A stretch of 64,000 bases of DNA from contig JBGAWP010000008.1 of assembly GCA_044227505.1 (NCBI GenBank), positions 1 to 64,000 on the forward strand, read 5' to 3'. Of this stretch, positions 25,715 through 34,756 are shown one piece after another. The notes under the pieces are model-generated. The model did no database searches and was not told the origin of the DNA. It saw only the letters and a program-made list of their open reading frames with translations. The DNA comes from UBA7236 sp044227505 (GTDB taxonomy: Bacteria; Bacteroidota; Bacteroidia; Chitinophagales; BACL12). The position numbers were made by a program, and so were the translations under genes. The stretch's first letter is position 1, and the number at the start of each line of letters is the position of its first letter.

Positions 25715-25725
25715 AGCCTTTAATT

Positions 25726-26478
25726 ATGAAATATATTTTTATTGCCCTATTTCTTGTTTGTTCAGCTACCCAATTAACAGCACAAATAAATCTAAACGAC
25801 AGCTGCGTTTCGGCAAATATTATTACTATCGATCTGGGTGTAGGGCTTCCTGCAGCCGATCTTGCTGACCGTTTTGGTGCTCATGCCATCGTGGGAGGAG
25901 GATATCAGTATAAAACGAACAAAAATTGGTTGTACAGTATCAGTGGCGCATTTATTTATGGAAGTGCTGTGAAAGAGGATACAATTGTGAATAATTTAAA
26001 GAATGAAGAAGGGTATATTATCGGTACAGACGGCCTTCAATATGACCCAATTCTATGGGAAAGCGGGTTTACAGCCTCCATTCAGGTTGGAAAGATCACC
26101 CAGCTTTTGAGTATTAACCCCAATTCCGGGGTCACATTTATGGGTGGAATTGGTTTTCTTCAACACAATATCTGGATTTATATAGATGAAACCGCAGTGC
26201 CCCAACTTTCTGAAGAGTATAAACCGGGATACGACAGGCTTTCGAATGGCCTGGCCCTTAACCAGTACATTGGATATTATTTGTTCAGCAATAAATACTT
26301 TGTGAATTTTCGCGCCGGTATTGAGGTTACGGAAGCATTTACACAAAACAGACGAACCATTAATTATGATACACAAATGAAAGATGATGCATCCAGAATT
26401 GATATGATGTTTAATCTCAAATTAAGCTGGAATCTGCCTATTTTTGAACAACCCACCCGTAAATTTTATTCAAATTAA
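25726..26478 (+). CDS. Exported outer-membrane beta-barrel-like protein
   Basis: A protein of 250 residues with signal peptide MKYIFIALFLVCSATQLTAQ. The mature part alternates polar and aromatic residues (GGGYQYKTNKNWLYSISGAF, GGIGFLQHNIWIYID, YFVNFRAGIEV, MMFNLKLSWNL), as in small Bacteroidota outer-membrane barrels. No named family is recognised with certainty. It ends 1 base before the waaA start, and the same pairing suggests a shared transcript and a role in the outer membrane. The ATG at 25726 is preferred because the 17 earlier codons precede the signal peptide. Confidence 0.7.
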   Translation: MKYIFIALFLVCSATQLTAQINLNDSCVSANIITIDLGVGLPAADLADRFGAHAIVGGGYQYKTNKNWLYSISGAFIYGSAVKEDTIVNNLKNEEGYIIGTDGLQYDPILWESGFTASIQVGKITQLLSINPNSGVTFMGGIGFLQHNIWIYIDETAVPQLSEEYKPGYDRLSNGLALNQYIGYYLFSNKYFVNFRAGIEVTEAFTQNRRTINYDTQMKDDASRIDMMFNLKLSWNLPIFEQPTRKFYSN

Positions 26479-26479
26479 T

Positions 26480-27817
26480 ATGAAATTAGTTGCAATTGTT
26501 TTTGTGCTGGGGATAGTGTTTGGAGCATCCATGTTGCTCTTTCAGCAATTTTATTATACCATTTTTGTAGGATGTTATCATTTTTTGATAAGAATTGCTT
26601 CCATTTTTAATAAAAAAGCTTCTCTCTGGATAAAAGGCAGAAAAAATTTATTCGATAATTTAAAACTGCACTTTCAGGATAATAACAAAAGGACCATTTG
26701 GGTGCATTGCGCTTCACTTGGTGAGTTCGAGCAAGGCAGAACGGTTATGGAGTCAATAAAGACTACCCATCCTGATACTAAAATTTTATTGACCTTTTAT
26801 TCTCCTTCCGGATATGAAAATCAAAAAAATTATGCTTTTGCCGATCATGTTTGTTATTTCCCGGCTGATACAGCTGCAAATGCCGAAAAATTCATTTCCA
26901 TCGTAAAACCTGATATTGCTATCTTTGTAAAATATGAATTTTGGATCCATCATATTAATGCACTGCATAAAAAACAAATTCCATTATTTCTTATTTCGGG
27001 GGTATTCCGAAAAAAACAATTGTTCTTTAAATGGTATGCTCCTGTTTTCAGTAAAGTTTTAAAAAAATATACCCGCATATTTGTGCAGAATGAAACTTCT
27101 TTAAATTTATTGCAAAAAATTAAAATAACGAATGCGGAAATTTGTTTTGACACGCGTTTTGATAGGGTAAAAGCCATTTCAGAAAACAAAAAAGAATTTC
27201 CGGAAATTGCAACTTTTGTGAAGGGTCATAATATTATAATTGCCGGAAGTACTTGGCCAAAGGACGAAAAGTTACTTGCAAAAGCATTTTATAAATCACT
27301 GGTATTTGTAAATTTTAAGATCATTATCGTTCCGCATAATATTGAAGAAAAGTATATGCGCAAAACAAAAAAACTATTCAAAAAATTTTCCCTTATTTAT
27401 TCCGAATTACATAAAGCTCAACAAGAAGACCTCATCGGGAAGAGAGTGTTGATCATCGACAATATTGGAATGCTTTCATCTATATATCAATACGCAGATT
27501 TAAATTATATAGGTGGCGGATTCAACAAGGGTATACACAATTGCCTCGAGGCTGCGGTATACGGTAAACCCATTCTCTTCGGACCGAAATACGATAAATT
27601 TATTGAAGCTGTTGATCTCACTAAAAAAAATGCCGCATTTGATGTGCGCGATTACAACGAATTGCTGAACCGAATCAACCTCATGAACCAATTTCAATTT
27701 ATCTTTACTGGAGCATCAAGCGAAGCTCAGGAATATGTGCAGGCCCACCTTGGAGGCACTAAACAGATTGTAAATGCAGTGGAGCAGGAATTGGGAATGA
27801 ATGGACATAGGACATAG
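26480..27817 (+). CDS. waaA: 3-deoxy-D-manno-octulosonic acid transferase
   Basis: WaaA (KdtA) transfers Kdo from CMP-Kdo to lipid IVA, building the inner core of lipopolysaccharide at the inner membrane. 445 residues: an N-terminal membrane anchor (about 1-40), then the GT-B fold with IWVHCASLGEFEQGRTV, LLTFYSPSGYENQ, YFPADTA, FVKYEFWIHHI, GSTWPKDEKLL, VPHNIEEKY, and YIGGGFNKGIHNCLEAAVYGKP. The ATG at 26480 directly follows the preceding gene. The last four residues (GHRT) are encoded by the GGACATA repeat that follows. Confidence 0.94.
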   Translation: MKLVAIVFVLGIVFGASMLLFQQFYYTIFVGCYHFLIRIASIFNKKASLWIKGRKNLFDNLKLHFQDNNKRTIWVHCASLGEFEQGRTVMESIKTTHPDTKILLTFYSPSGYENQKNYAFADHVCYFPADTAANAEKFISIVKPDIAIFVKYEFWIHHINALHKKQIPLFLISGVFRKKQLFFKWYAPVFSKVLKKYTRIFVQNETSLNLLQKIKITNAEICFDTRFDRVKAISENKKEFPEIATFVKGHNIIIAGSTWPKDEKLLAKAFYKSLVFVNFKIIIVPHNIEEKYMRKTKKLFKKFSLIYSELHKAQQEDLIGKRVLIIDNIGMLSSIYQYADLNYIGGGFNKGIHNCLEAAVYGKPILFGPKYDKFIEAVDLTKKNAAFDVRDYNELLNRINLMNQFQFIFTGASSEAQEYVQAHLGGTKQIVNAVEQELGMNGHRT

Positions 27818-28110
27818 GACATATGACATAGGACATAGGACATATGACATAGGACATATGATACATAAATTTCGCAAGAAATTTATACTCCTCTCTCCTA
27901 TTTTAGTATCAGGTATCAAGTATCAGGAATCAGGAAAACAAATGGAGGGATTAGAAAATTTCGCAAGAAATTTATACTCCTTTCTCCTCTCTCCTATTTT
28001 AATATCAGGTATCAGGAAACAAACAGTGGGATTAGAAAAAATTTCGCAAGAAATTTATACTCCTTTCTCCTCTCTCCTTTCTCCTTTCTCCTTTCTCCTC
28101 TCTCCTCTCT
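27804..28110. repeat. Tandem repeats with three identical GNRA-type hairpins
   Basis: The gap between convergent genes starts with GGACATA/TGACATA repeats (27804-27860). Three copies of an 18-base palindrome follow, AAATTTC-GCAA-GAAATTT, at 27867-27884, 27956-27973 and 28039-28056, each continuing ATACTCC. The period is 89 then 83 bases, with ATTAGAAAA before the last two copies and TATCAGG words between. The end is a run of CTCCTTTCTCC (28057-28110) that reaches the stop codon of the next gene. Each palindrome would form a 7-bp RNA stem capped by a GCAA tetraloop. Confidence 0.85.
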
Positions 28111-28111
28111 C

Positions 28112-28858
28112 CTACTCAAACTTCAACTTCACCACCTCTAAAAATCGCTCTACTGATTCTTCTTCTGAAAAATTAAATTGTGACGATAATTCATTTTGAA
28201 TATATTTTTTAACTTCCTCAAAAGAATTCATCGCATTTATTTTTTTAAGAACTAAAGCATATCCGTTCACATCGCCATTAAATAATTCCTTTATAAAAAA
28301 TAATTTATCATTCAGATCGATAACACTTGTAATTTCTTTTGCTTTATGTGAATGTATCCTTTCAGCTAATGTCTTTTTATTACTGGCCAATTTCACATTC
28401 AAGGCCTTATTTAATTCTTCTTCTGCGGTTTCCTTTAATTTATGAATTGGTTTTTTGTGCTCTTCCACTAAAGGTTTGATCTCCTCTTTTTTCTTCTCTG
28501 CATAGGGATTTTCAATAACTTTTGGAATCTCTTTTTCGGGTTGTATGACCTGGCCGATTGGTTCCTCATTTTCTTTTTCCTGTTTTTCCTCTTTAAATAT
28601 AACGGGCGGAACAATTTCATCCGGTAATACTTTCGGTATTACCTTTTCTACCGGAATAATGGGAATAACATTTATTTCCCGTTTATTTTCCTGTTTGTTC
28701 GGCTCCCCAAGCGAATCAAGTTTTTCCTGCAATTGTCGCACGTATTTTTTCAGTAGTTCAATTTCAAACTTGTCGAGTTGACCGTCACTTTTAACAGAAT
28801 TGAAAAGCAAATTCAATTTGTCGATCAGTATTTCAATTTCCGTGATTTTAGTATCCAT
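28112..28858 (-). CDS. Conserved Bacteroidota coiled-coil/charged-linker protein
   Basis: Function unknown. 248 residues, no signal peptide. The N-terminal 45 residues are a heptad-like helix (TEIEILIDKLNLLF..LKKYVRQLQEKLDSLG). Residues 50-150 are a Pro/Glu/Lys-rich disordered linker (VIPIIPVEKVIPKVLPDEIV). The C-terminal 75 residues (SVIDLNDKLFFIKELFNGDVNGY onward) form the folded part and carry a DLNDK..FIKELFNGD signature common in uncharacterised Bacteroidota proteins. The gene is divergent from thymidine kinase. Confidence 0.75.
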   Translation of the reverse strand: MDTKITEIEILIDKLNLLFNSVKSDGQLDKFEIELLKKYVRQLQEKLDSLGEPNKQENKREINVIPIIPVEKVIPKVLPDEIVPPVIFKEEKQEKENEEPIGQVIQPEKEIPKVIENPYAEKKKEEIKPLVEEHKKPIHKLKETAEEELNKALNVKLASNKKTLAERIHSHKAKEITSVIDLNDKLFFIKELFNGDVNGYALVLKKINAMNSFEEVKKYIQNELSSQFNFSEEESVERFLEVVKLKFE

Positions 28859-28903
28859 TTTTAATTATGTAGTTTTAACCAGCTTGTAAACGTATTTTCG
28901 TAC

Positions 28904-28911
28904 CAAAAATA
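28904..28911 (-). promoter_or_regulatory. -7 box for the coiled-coil protein gene
   Basis: TATTTTTG on the minus strand matches TAnnTTTG. It would place transcription start near 28897, a leader of about 39 bases. No TTG at -33 was found. Confidence 0.35.
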
Positions 28912-28925
28912 ATATTTGCAAAATT

Positions 28926-29495
28926 ATGTTTATTGAACCTCATCTGAAAGGAGAACGCCTTGGCTGGATAGAAGTAATTTGCGGATCTATGTTTTCCGGC
29001 AAAACAGAAGAACTGATTCGTCGGCTGAAACGCGCCCGTATAGCCAATTTGAAGGTGGAAATATTTAAACCCGCCATTGATACACGATACGATGAACAAA
29101 ATGTTGTTTCCCATGATGAAAAATTTATTGTGTCCACTCCGGTCAATAATTCTCTTAACATTCTTTTACTCAGTGAGGGGGTAGATGTGGTCGGAATTGA
29201 TGAAGCCCAGTTTTTTGACAGCGGCCTTGTGGAAGTATGCGAACAAATTGCTATAAGAGGAACAAGGGTTATAGTAGCCGGGCTCGACATGGATTTTCGC
29301 GGCAAACCATTTGGTCCAATGCCTGACCTGCTTGCGATAGCAGATTATATTACTAAAGTTCATGCCATCTGTATGCAATGCGGTAATATTGCATCCCGGT
29401 CATATAGAAAAGTGCATAACAATGCACAGGTTATGTTGGGAGAAAAAGAAGAGTATGAAGCCCGATGCAGAACATGTTTCCTTAAGGATAGTTAA
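28926..29495 (+). CDS. tdk: Thymidine kinase
   Basis: Phosphorylates thymidine to dTMP in nucleotide salvage. A type II enzyme of 189 residues: Walker A GSMFSGKTEELIRR (about 20-33), Walker B-like VVGIDEAQFF with catalytic Glu, AGLDMDFRGKPFG, and two zinc cysteine pairs (CMQCG and CRTCF). The lasso loop YRKVHNNAQVMLGEKEEYEA lies between them. The start is supported by the family N-terminus GWIEVICGSMFSGKTE. It is divergent from the coiled-coil gene. Confidence 0.96.
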   Translation: MFIEPHLKGERLGWIEVICGSMFSGKTEELIRRLKRARIANLKVEIFKPAIDTRYDEQNVVSHDEKFIVSTPVNNSLNILLLSEGVDVVGIDEAQFFDSGLVEVCEQIAIRGTRVIVAGLDMDFRGKPFGPMPDLLAIADYITKVHAICMQCGNIASRSYRKVHNNAQVMLGEKEEYEARCRTCFLKDS

Positions 29496-29552
29496 GCAAA
29501 TCAAAAGTGTTGTTAACTGACACTCCAATGACGGAATTCTATTTGAAATTTG

Positions 29553-29560
29553 TATATTTG
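29553..29560 (+). promoter_or_regulatory. -7 box for the type IX cargo gene
   Basis: TATATTTG matches TAnnTTTG 31 bases before the ATG at 29592. The -33 TTG is not evident at the correct distance. Confidence 0.4.
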
Positions 29561-29591
29561 TATGGAAAATAAATCTTGAAAAAGGAAAGTT

Positions 29592-31184
29592 ATGAAAAAA
29601 AATCTTTTACTTATTACATTTTTGATAATTGCAGCTTCCATTAATGCACAAGCTCCTCTAAATTATCAAACAGATGCTAAATATGGCAATACTCAGGTTG
29701 CAAATGCCAAAACAGCTACCAAATTTGATGTGACCAAACCTGCCTCAACCGCAGGCGAACGCGCACTTAACTATTATTGGGTGAATTACTCCGATGCTGT
29801 TGACTATGCATTAAACGGTTGGACCCTTGAAAATCTAGCTTCATTGCCACTTTGGCCGGATTCTACAACCTATGTTGTTACCGGAACGGGCGAAGATTTC
29901 TATTGGTACGGACATGGTTATTCGCATGTTTTTGATCCGATATCAGATTATGTATCTGATTTCGTGGATGATAATTTTACCGTTATCGGAGATGCTGATG
30001 ACTGGTTCAATGAAGATCATGCATTTGATATTGACTCTGTTCGTTTCTACTATTTTTACGACAGGTTCAATGATTCTTATACCGATACACTGAAAGTATA
30101 CGTTTTTGCACCAAATTCAAGTGTATATCAGGAAGGCTATTACATCGATAACGATGCAAATGGCGACTATGATGAAGGTATTGATATCAGCCTTTTCCTT
30201 ACTAAGTATAAATATCAGGACAATAAACCAAACGGAACCTATACAGAGTATACCTTCCTTATGGATAATGAGGATACTGCAAGTTTTAATATTGCTTCCG
30301 TTACAATTCCTTTGGATCTTACTATCAATAAAAATTCACCTGATCATTTTGTAGGAGTTGCATTTCAGTTTATTCCCGGACAACCCTATGAAGTTGGCGA
30401 TACTTTAATGGACTTTACTGATCCTCCATTTTTAATTGAAAACCCTTTAAACCGCTTTTGGTTATTATGTAATGAGGAACTTTTAGAAAGTGCACCGGTT
30501 TCCTGGTCAGAATATTCTGATAATCAGGATGGTTTTGCAAGTTCTGACGTTCGCTACAATATTTCAGCAACAGGTTGGAATGGTTTTTATGTAAGTACTT
30601 TGGCTTATACCGATCCTTTCGCCTGGGAACATGCCTATATCGACTGGTATGTTGCTCCTAAAGGAGTAAATTTCCTTGCTACAACTCCTTCACCTTGCGT
30701 TAGTTTACAAAAGAACTTTACTGATCTTTCAAATTTCGCAGCTGTACCTGATGATGCAACCTATTATTGGGAATTCGGAGATGGCGCTGTAAGTACGGAA
30801 CGCAATCCTGTTCACATCTATCCTTTGCCTGGAACCTATGAGGTTTGTCTTGCTGTAGATTATGGTGGATCAGCTTACGATTATTGTAAAAACGTTACTG
30901 CCGACTATTGTGTTGGTGTAGATAATATCGAAAACTTAACTTCTATCAGCATTTTCCCAAATCCTGCTGATGATGTTTTGAATTTAAGTCTAACATTTGG
31001 CGATGCTCAGGATGCAATAGTTTCAATTGTGAATATGGCTGGTCAGGTATTATATACTCAAAATACCGGAATAGGCACTATTTTCAATACTACTATTGAC
31101 ATCAGCGCATATCCTGCAGGTGTTTATATGGCAAAAATTTCAAATGGTGCTCAGGCAACTGTTAGAAATTTCGTTGTAGAATAA
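29592..31184 (+). CDS. Secreted PKD-domain protein with type IX sorting domain
   Basis: 530 residues. Signal peptide MKKNLLLITFLIIAASINAQ, a large Asp/Tyr-rich central region of unknown fold (50-355), a PKD domain (about 365-435, with YYWEFGDGAVSTERNPVHIY), and a C-terminal type IX secretion domain (ISIFPNPADDVLNLSL..ISAYPAGVYMAKIS). The last domain marks export through the type IX secretion system and anchoring at or release from the cell surface. The cargo activity is unknown. The gene stands alone, with a -7 box upstream and a terminator after it. Confidence 0.9.
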   Translation: MKKNLLLITFLIIAASINAQAPLNYQTDAKYGNTQVANAKTATKFDVTKPASTAGERALNYYWVNYSDAVDYALNGWTLENLASLPLWPDSTTYVVTGTGEDFYWYGHGYSHVFDPISDYVSDFVDDNFTVIGDADDWFNEDHAFDIDSVRFYYFYDRFNDSYTDTLKVYVFAPNSSVYQEGYYIDNDANGDYDEGIDISLFLTKYKYQDNKPNGTYTEYTFLMDNEDTASFNIASVTIPLDLTINKNSPDHFVGVAFQFIPGQPYEVGDTLMDFTDPPFLIENPLNRFWLLCNEELLESAPVSWSEYSDNQDGFASSDVRYNISATGWNGFYVSTLAYTDPFAWEHAYIDWYVAPKGVNFLATTPSPCVSLQKNFTDLSNFAAVPDDATYYWEFGDGAVSTERNPVHIYPLPGTYEVCLAVDYGGSAYDYCKNVTADYCVGVDNIENLTSISIFPNPADDVLNLSLTFGDAQDAIVSIVNMAGQVLYTQNTGIGTIFNTTIDISAYPAGVYMAKISNGAQATVRNFVVE

Positions 31185-31204
31185 TCATAAAATTATATTT
31201 TATA

Positions 31205-31235
31205 AACCTCTCTGTTAGTTCAGGGAGGTTTTTTT
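31205..31235 (+). terminator. Terminator of the PKD/type IX gene
   Basis: A 10-bp stem AACCTCTCTG/CAGGGAGGTT with one G-U pair, a 6-base loop, and a T-tract, 20 bases after the stop codon. Confidence 0.85.
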
Positions 31236-31281
31236 ATGCCCAAGGATTTATGAATTGAGATTTGGGAGATAAGCCACAGTC

Positions 31282-31572
31282 GATGACATCACAGGTTTGG
31301 GAAACCTGTGAGGTCTTGAGGGAAACTCGGATCACGATGTTTACACTGCGAATAAAACCTGTGAGGTCGCCTTGTCGGGTTCAAATATGTATTTTGTTTA
31401 CATGATGATTCTGATTCTTTTTGAAGGTTTGGAAAAGACCTCACAGGTTATCGGAAACCGGATAAAACCTGTGAGGTCGCTTTGTCGGGTTCAAATATGG
31501 ATATTGTTTAGATGATGATTCTGATTCTTTTTGGGGTTCTGGAAAAGACCTCACAGGTTATCAGGCGACGAT
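31282..31572. repeat. 110-bp tandem duplication carrying AACCTGTGAGGTC inverted repeats
   Basis: Two near-identical units of 110 bp (31351-31460 and 31461-31570). Each starts with ATAAAACCTGTGAGGTCG and ends with the reverse complement GACCTCACAGGTTATC, so each could fold into a long hairpin with a 13-bp stem (31356-31368 with 31437-31449 in the first). A degenerate outer piece, ACAGGTTT-GGG-AAACCTGT (31291-31309), carries the same word. The 473-base gap otherwise holds only two terminators. Confidence 0.85.
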
Positions 31573-31602
31573 GAACTCACAGGCTATTGGAATTCCGGGA
31601 AT

Positions 31603-31635
31603 AAAAAAAACCCTTTCAGAAAAACTGAAAGGGTT
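31603..31635 (-). terminator. Terminator of the 996-residue type IX protein
   Basis: A perfect 11-bp stem AACCCTTTCAG/CTGAAAGGGTT, 5-base loop, with eight A before it on the plus strand that become the U-tract of the minus-strand transcript, 22 bases after its stop codon. Confidence 0.88.
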
Positions 31636-31657
31636 TTCTATATTTTTAAATTATCGT

Positions 31658-34648
31658 TTAGAAGACCGCTAATCTGCGTGAAACTACATGTCCGTTGGCA
31701 TTAAACACCACTAGATAGGTGCCAGGGTTAAGATCTCTGACATCAAGATATATGGTATGTGAACCTTCGGTGTAATTTGCTGATCCATAATTTGCAACAG
31801 TTGTACCTAACATATTAACTATGCTGATATTCATAAGTGTTGGTTCTGAAACCGTAACATTTGCATTTGTATAGAAATCTGCAGGATTTGGTGACAATGT
31901 GATACCGGCAATAATTTCTTCCTGAATAGGTCCCGAACTTACTGTTGTAAAATCGCACTCAGCAGAGGCAAGGTTCAGCGCACGATAATATCCATTACCA
32001 TGGGTACCGATATAGATCGCATTACATTCTGTTTCGCGGATCCAATCCTCTCTGATCTCAAATACGGGAACGTTTCCAGGTCCTACACCTCCTATAACAC
32101 TTCCGGTTTCCTGTGTCCAGTCACCACCTGAAGTAATAGAATAACTCCACACGCCGAATTCTGTTCCAATTAAAAGTTTATCATTATCCTCAATATGCAT
32201 TAAAATATCATACACTGGAATATTTGGCAATGAGCCGCCATCTGATAAACATTCAAAAGTAGCAAGGTCACCATCCAAACAATTATCACTATACCACACA
32301 TTTTGATCAACTCCGTAACCTCCGATCGAGATGGCAATATCATTTGCATCATCGCGATTAATGCTGATACCGGTGATTTTACCCGGGAATATGTTAGCAT
32401 AAGTAAAAGTAACAATGCCGGCTTCAGTTGCATTAAATGTTGCAGCAGTTTCCGGGTTTTCATCAGCATCCACATATTCCAGAGCTGCAGTTAAAATGCC
32501 GCTCACTTTGTAAAGTCTGCCATTTTCTGTACCAACATAGGCAATATCTCCTGAATTATCATATTCAATAGCACTTATTGAACCTGATGCTCCCGGAAGT
32601 ATTTTAAACCATGCCGGAGCTTCGGTTGAATTATATAATGCTCCATTGGTTACCCAAAGATTATTTTTTACACTCTGATATAATCTGGATTCAGATAATC
32701 CTGATTTGTTTAAAAGGATATCTCTTCCTTCATAATTTACCACATCTCCTTCTGAATAAAAATTACCGCTACCTGCAGGGTACTCAACAGCTTCACCTAA
32801 TAATACTGGTGCAAAAGTGCTGTAAAGTTCATAATTTTCCCATAAAACGAAAGGTGTAACAAAGTCAGTCCCTCCGTCTGCTAAGCCATCCTGATCACAA
32901 GTTGCAACACCACCGTCGATGTTACAATCATAAATAGAACTCATTGAAGCGCCTTCATTTACAGAGCGGCGCAATACAGCTCCACTTCCGTTTGCTGTTA
33001 CTGAGAAAAAGGTTGCAAATAAATATTCAGGTCTTATTCTGGATATTTCTGCTTTTCCGCCATCACCGCCTAACACCTCTACAGATTGAAGTGCACTATT
33101 GAGGTCAAAGTTTACATACTGCGTTCCATTGTCTTGAGATCCACCCATAGCCTCACCTTCAATTCCAATCGCAATGCCATGACTTTGGTATAAATTCAAA
33201 CCTTTATTTAGAGTGCCATAGTCCGGATATTGGGCAGAAGCATTAATTGTTCTCGACACCCCGCCATCAGATCCAAAATACATGATCTCCGGATTTTCAG
33301 GATGGAATACTATAAAATGATGATCGGCATGTATATACTTAGGATACCATGTTGGATAACCGGAACTTGTCATAGGAGTCCAACTTTGGGAAGCTCCAAC
33401 CCAAGTCCATGATTGTATTTGTCCGCCAATATAAATTCTTTGAGGATCTACGGGGCTTACAGCTATACAAAGATTCCATTTAGCATTTGCCAATGTTCCG
33501 TTTGGATTGAAAAAATCGGAAGCTTCTTCTGTTATTTGCGTAAAGTTTGCTCCATGGTCAGTTGATTGAAAAACACCCTGACAGCCATAAGTTCCGGATT
33601 TCGCTGAATAAACATATACATAATTCTTATCGGAAGGAGCAACGGCAAGCACTCTTCTTATACTTCCTGTTGGTATACCGATTCCTAATTCTTGAACATT
33701 TCCGGGATCTGTTGGTGAAAGGGAGCGATAATATTTGCGAAGACTTCCAGAAATTGCATGTAAATAACCTTCATTATCAAAAGCAGCATCATCAGAAATT
33801 GCAGATAAAGGTGAACCATCTGCTTCACAATTGTTCCATACCGTACCACCATCTGTAGAAATTTTTAATCCTGTATTTGTTGCAGCCACTATGGTATTTG
33901 CGTCAATCGGACTGCAAACAACTCTATTCACATAAGCCCAGGTTGCACCGGAGCTGCTGCCTATTTCTCCAGGTGTTGGAATTGTTGCGGTTAATTGTGT
34001 GAAAACAGGAAGATCAGTTCCAGTTACTGCAGTTGCCTTGAACATACCATCACCGGCAAAACCGTGTGTATAACTTCCAAAACTTCCGTCATAATAATCT
34101 GCCCAATATTCTCCTGTTCCAAAATAAATATCTCCGTTTGAAGCTTGTGCCATTGCACAAACCAATAAAGAACTGAATTCTGCATTTTGTGGATGCGGCT
34201 GCCAATCCAAACCACCATTATCAGAGTAGTAAATTCCTCCGCTGGCGCCACCACAATACATACGATCAGGGTTTGTTCTATCAATTAAAATAACCCTGGT
34301 TCTACCGCCTACATTGTTTGGTCCAAACCCTTCCCAGGCAAGGTTTAGTAAAGAACCTCCGCGATCACCGCTATTTACTTTCGCACGATATTCTCTCATT
34401 TGTTCCTTGGCAAGCATAACATCTGCTTCTTCAACTTTGCCCGTTAAAGGATTTGCACGCATGCTATTAATCCATTCTGCATAACCATCTGCTCTTGCTT
34501 GTTTTAATTCTGCTCTGGCATTGTATCTGTCAATTGTGCCGTCAGGCATTCCTGCAACATCACCAGAACTGAATCCCTTCACCAGGAAAAAAGAAACAAG
34601 GGCCAAACTGAGTAATGAAAGACCGAAGATTGTAAAATTCCTTTTCAT
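31658..34648 (-). CDS. Large type IX-secreted beta-propeller (BNR/VPS10-like) protein
   Basis: 996 residues. An N-terminal signal anchor (FTIFGLSLLSLALVSFFLVKG), BNR/sortilin-like propeller repeats (YSDNGGLDWQP, STDGGTVWNNC, STDHGANFTQ, GSDGGVSRTI, and others), and a C-terminal type IX sorting domain (ITLSPNPADFYTNANVTVSEP..LNPGTYLVVFNANGH). It is exported to the cell surface, and the ligand or enzyme activity is not apparent. It resembles the propeller protein at 15997-18990 in repeat type, but only this one carries the sorting domain. It has its own terminator. Confidence 0.9.
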   Translation of the reverse strand: MKRNFTIFGLSLLSLALVSFFLVKGFSSGDVAGMPDGTIDRYNARAELKQARADGYAEWINSMRANPLTGKVEEADVMLAKEQMREYRAKVNSGDRGGSLLNLAWEGFGPNNVGGRTRVILIDRTNPDRMYCGGASGGIYYSDNGGLDWQPHPQNAEFSSLLVCAMAQASNGDIYFGTGEYWADYYDGSFGSYTHGFAGDGMFKATAVTGTDLPVFTQLTATIPTPGEIGSSSGATWAYVNRVVCSPIDANTIVAATNTGLKISTDGGTVWNNCEADGSPLSAISDDAAFDNEGYLHAISGSLRKYYRSLSPTDPGNVQELGIGIPTGSIRRVLAVAPSDKNYVYVYSAKSGTYGCQGVFQSTDHGANFTQITEEASDFFNPNGTLANAKWNLCIAVSPVDPQRIYIGGQIQSWTWVGASQSWTPMTSSGYPTWYPKYIHADHHFIVFHPENPEIMYFGSDGGVSRTINASAQYPDYGTLNKGLNLYQSHGIAIGIEGEAMGGSQDNGTQYVNFDLNSALQSVEVLGGDGGKAEISRIRPEYLFATFFSVTANGSGAVLRRSVNEGASMSSIYDCNIDGGVATCDQDGLADGGTDFVTPFVLWENYELYSTFAPVLLGEAVEYPAGSGNFYSEGDVVNYEGRDILLNKSGLSESRLYQSVKNNLWVTNGALYNSTEAPAWFKILPGASGSISAIEYDNSGDIAYVGTENGRLYKVSGILTAALEYVDADENPETAATFNATEAGIVTFTYANIFPGKITGISINRDDANDIAISIGGYGVDQNVWYSDNCLDGDLATFECLSDGGSLPNIPVYDILMHIEDNDKLLIGTEFGVWSYSITSGGDWTQETGSVIGGVGPGNVPVFEIREDWIRETECNAIYIGTHGNGYYRALNLASAECDFTTVSSGPIQEEIIAGITLSPNPADFYTNANVTVSEPTLMNISIVNMLGTTVANYGSANYTEGSHTIYLDVRDLNPGTYLVVFNANGHVVSRRLAVF

Positions 34649-34756
34649 GTATCGCTATTTTTTGTAAAAATATGAAATTATATTAACACTAATTAACCGC
34701 TTTTTATTTATGACCGTTTAATTACAAATTTGAACCAATTTGTGACATAAAAAGTT

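Noticed and set aside
27801..28199. 132-codon open frame across the GGACATA and CTCCTTT repeats
   Set aside because: It reads repeat words and then overlaps the opposite strand of the coiled-coil protein gene, so it has no protein-like composition of its own.
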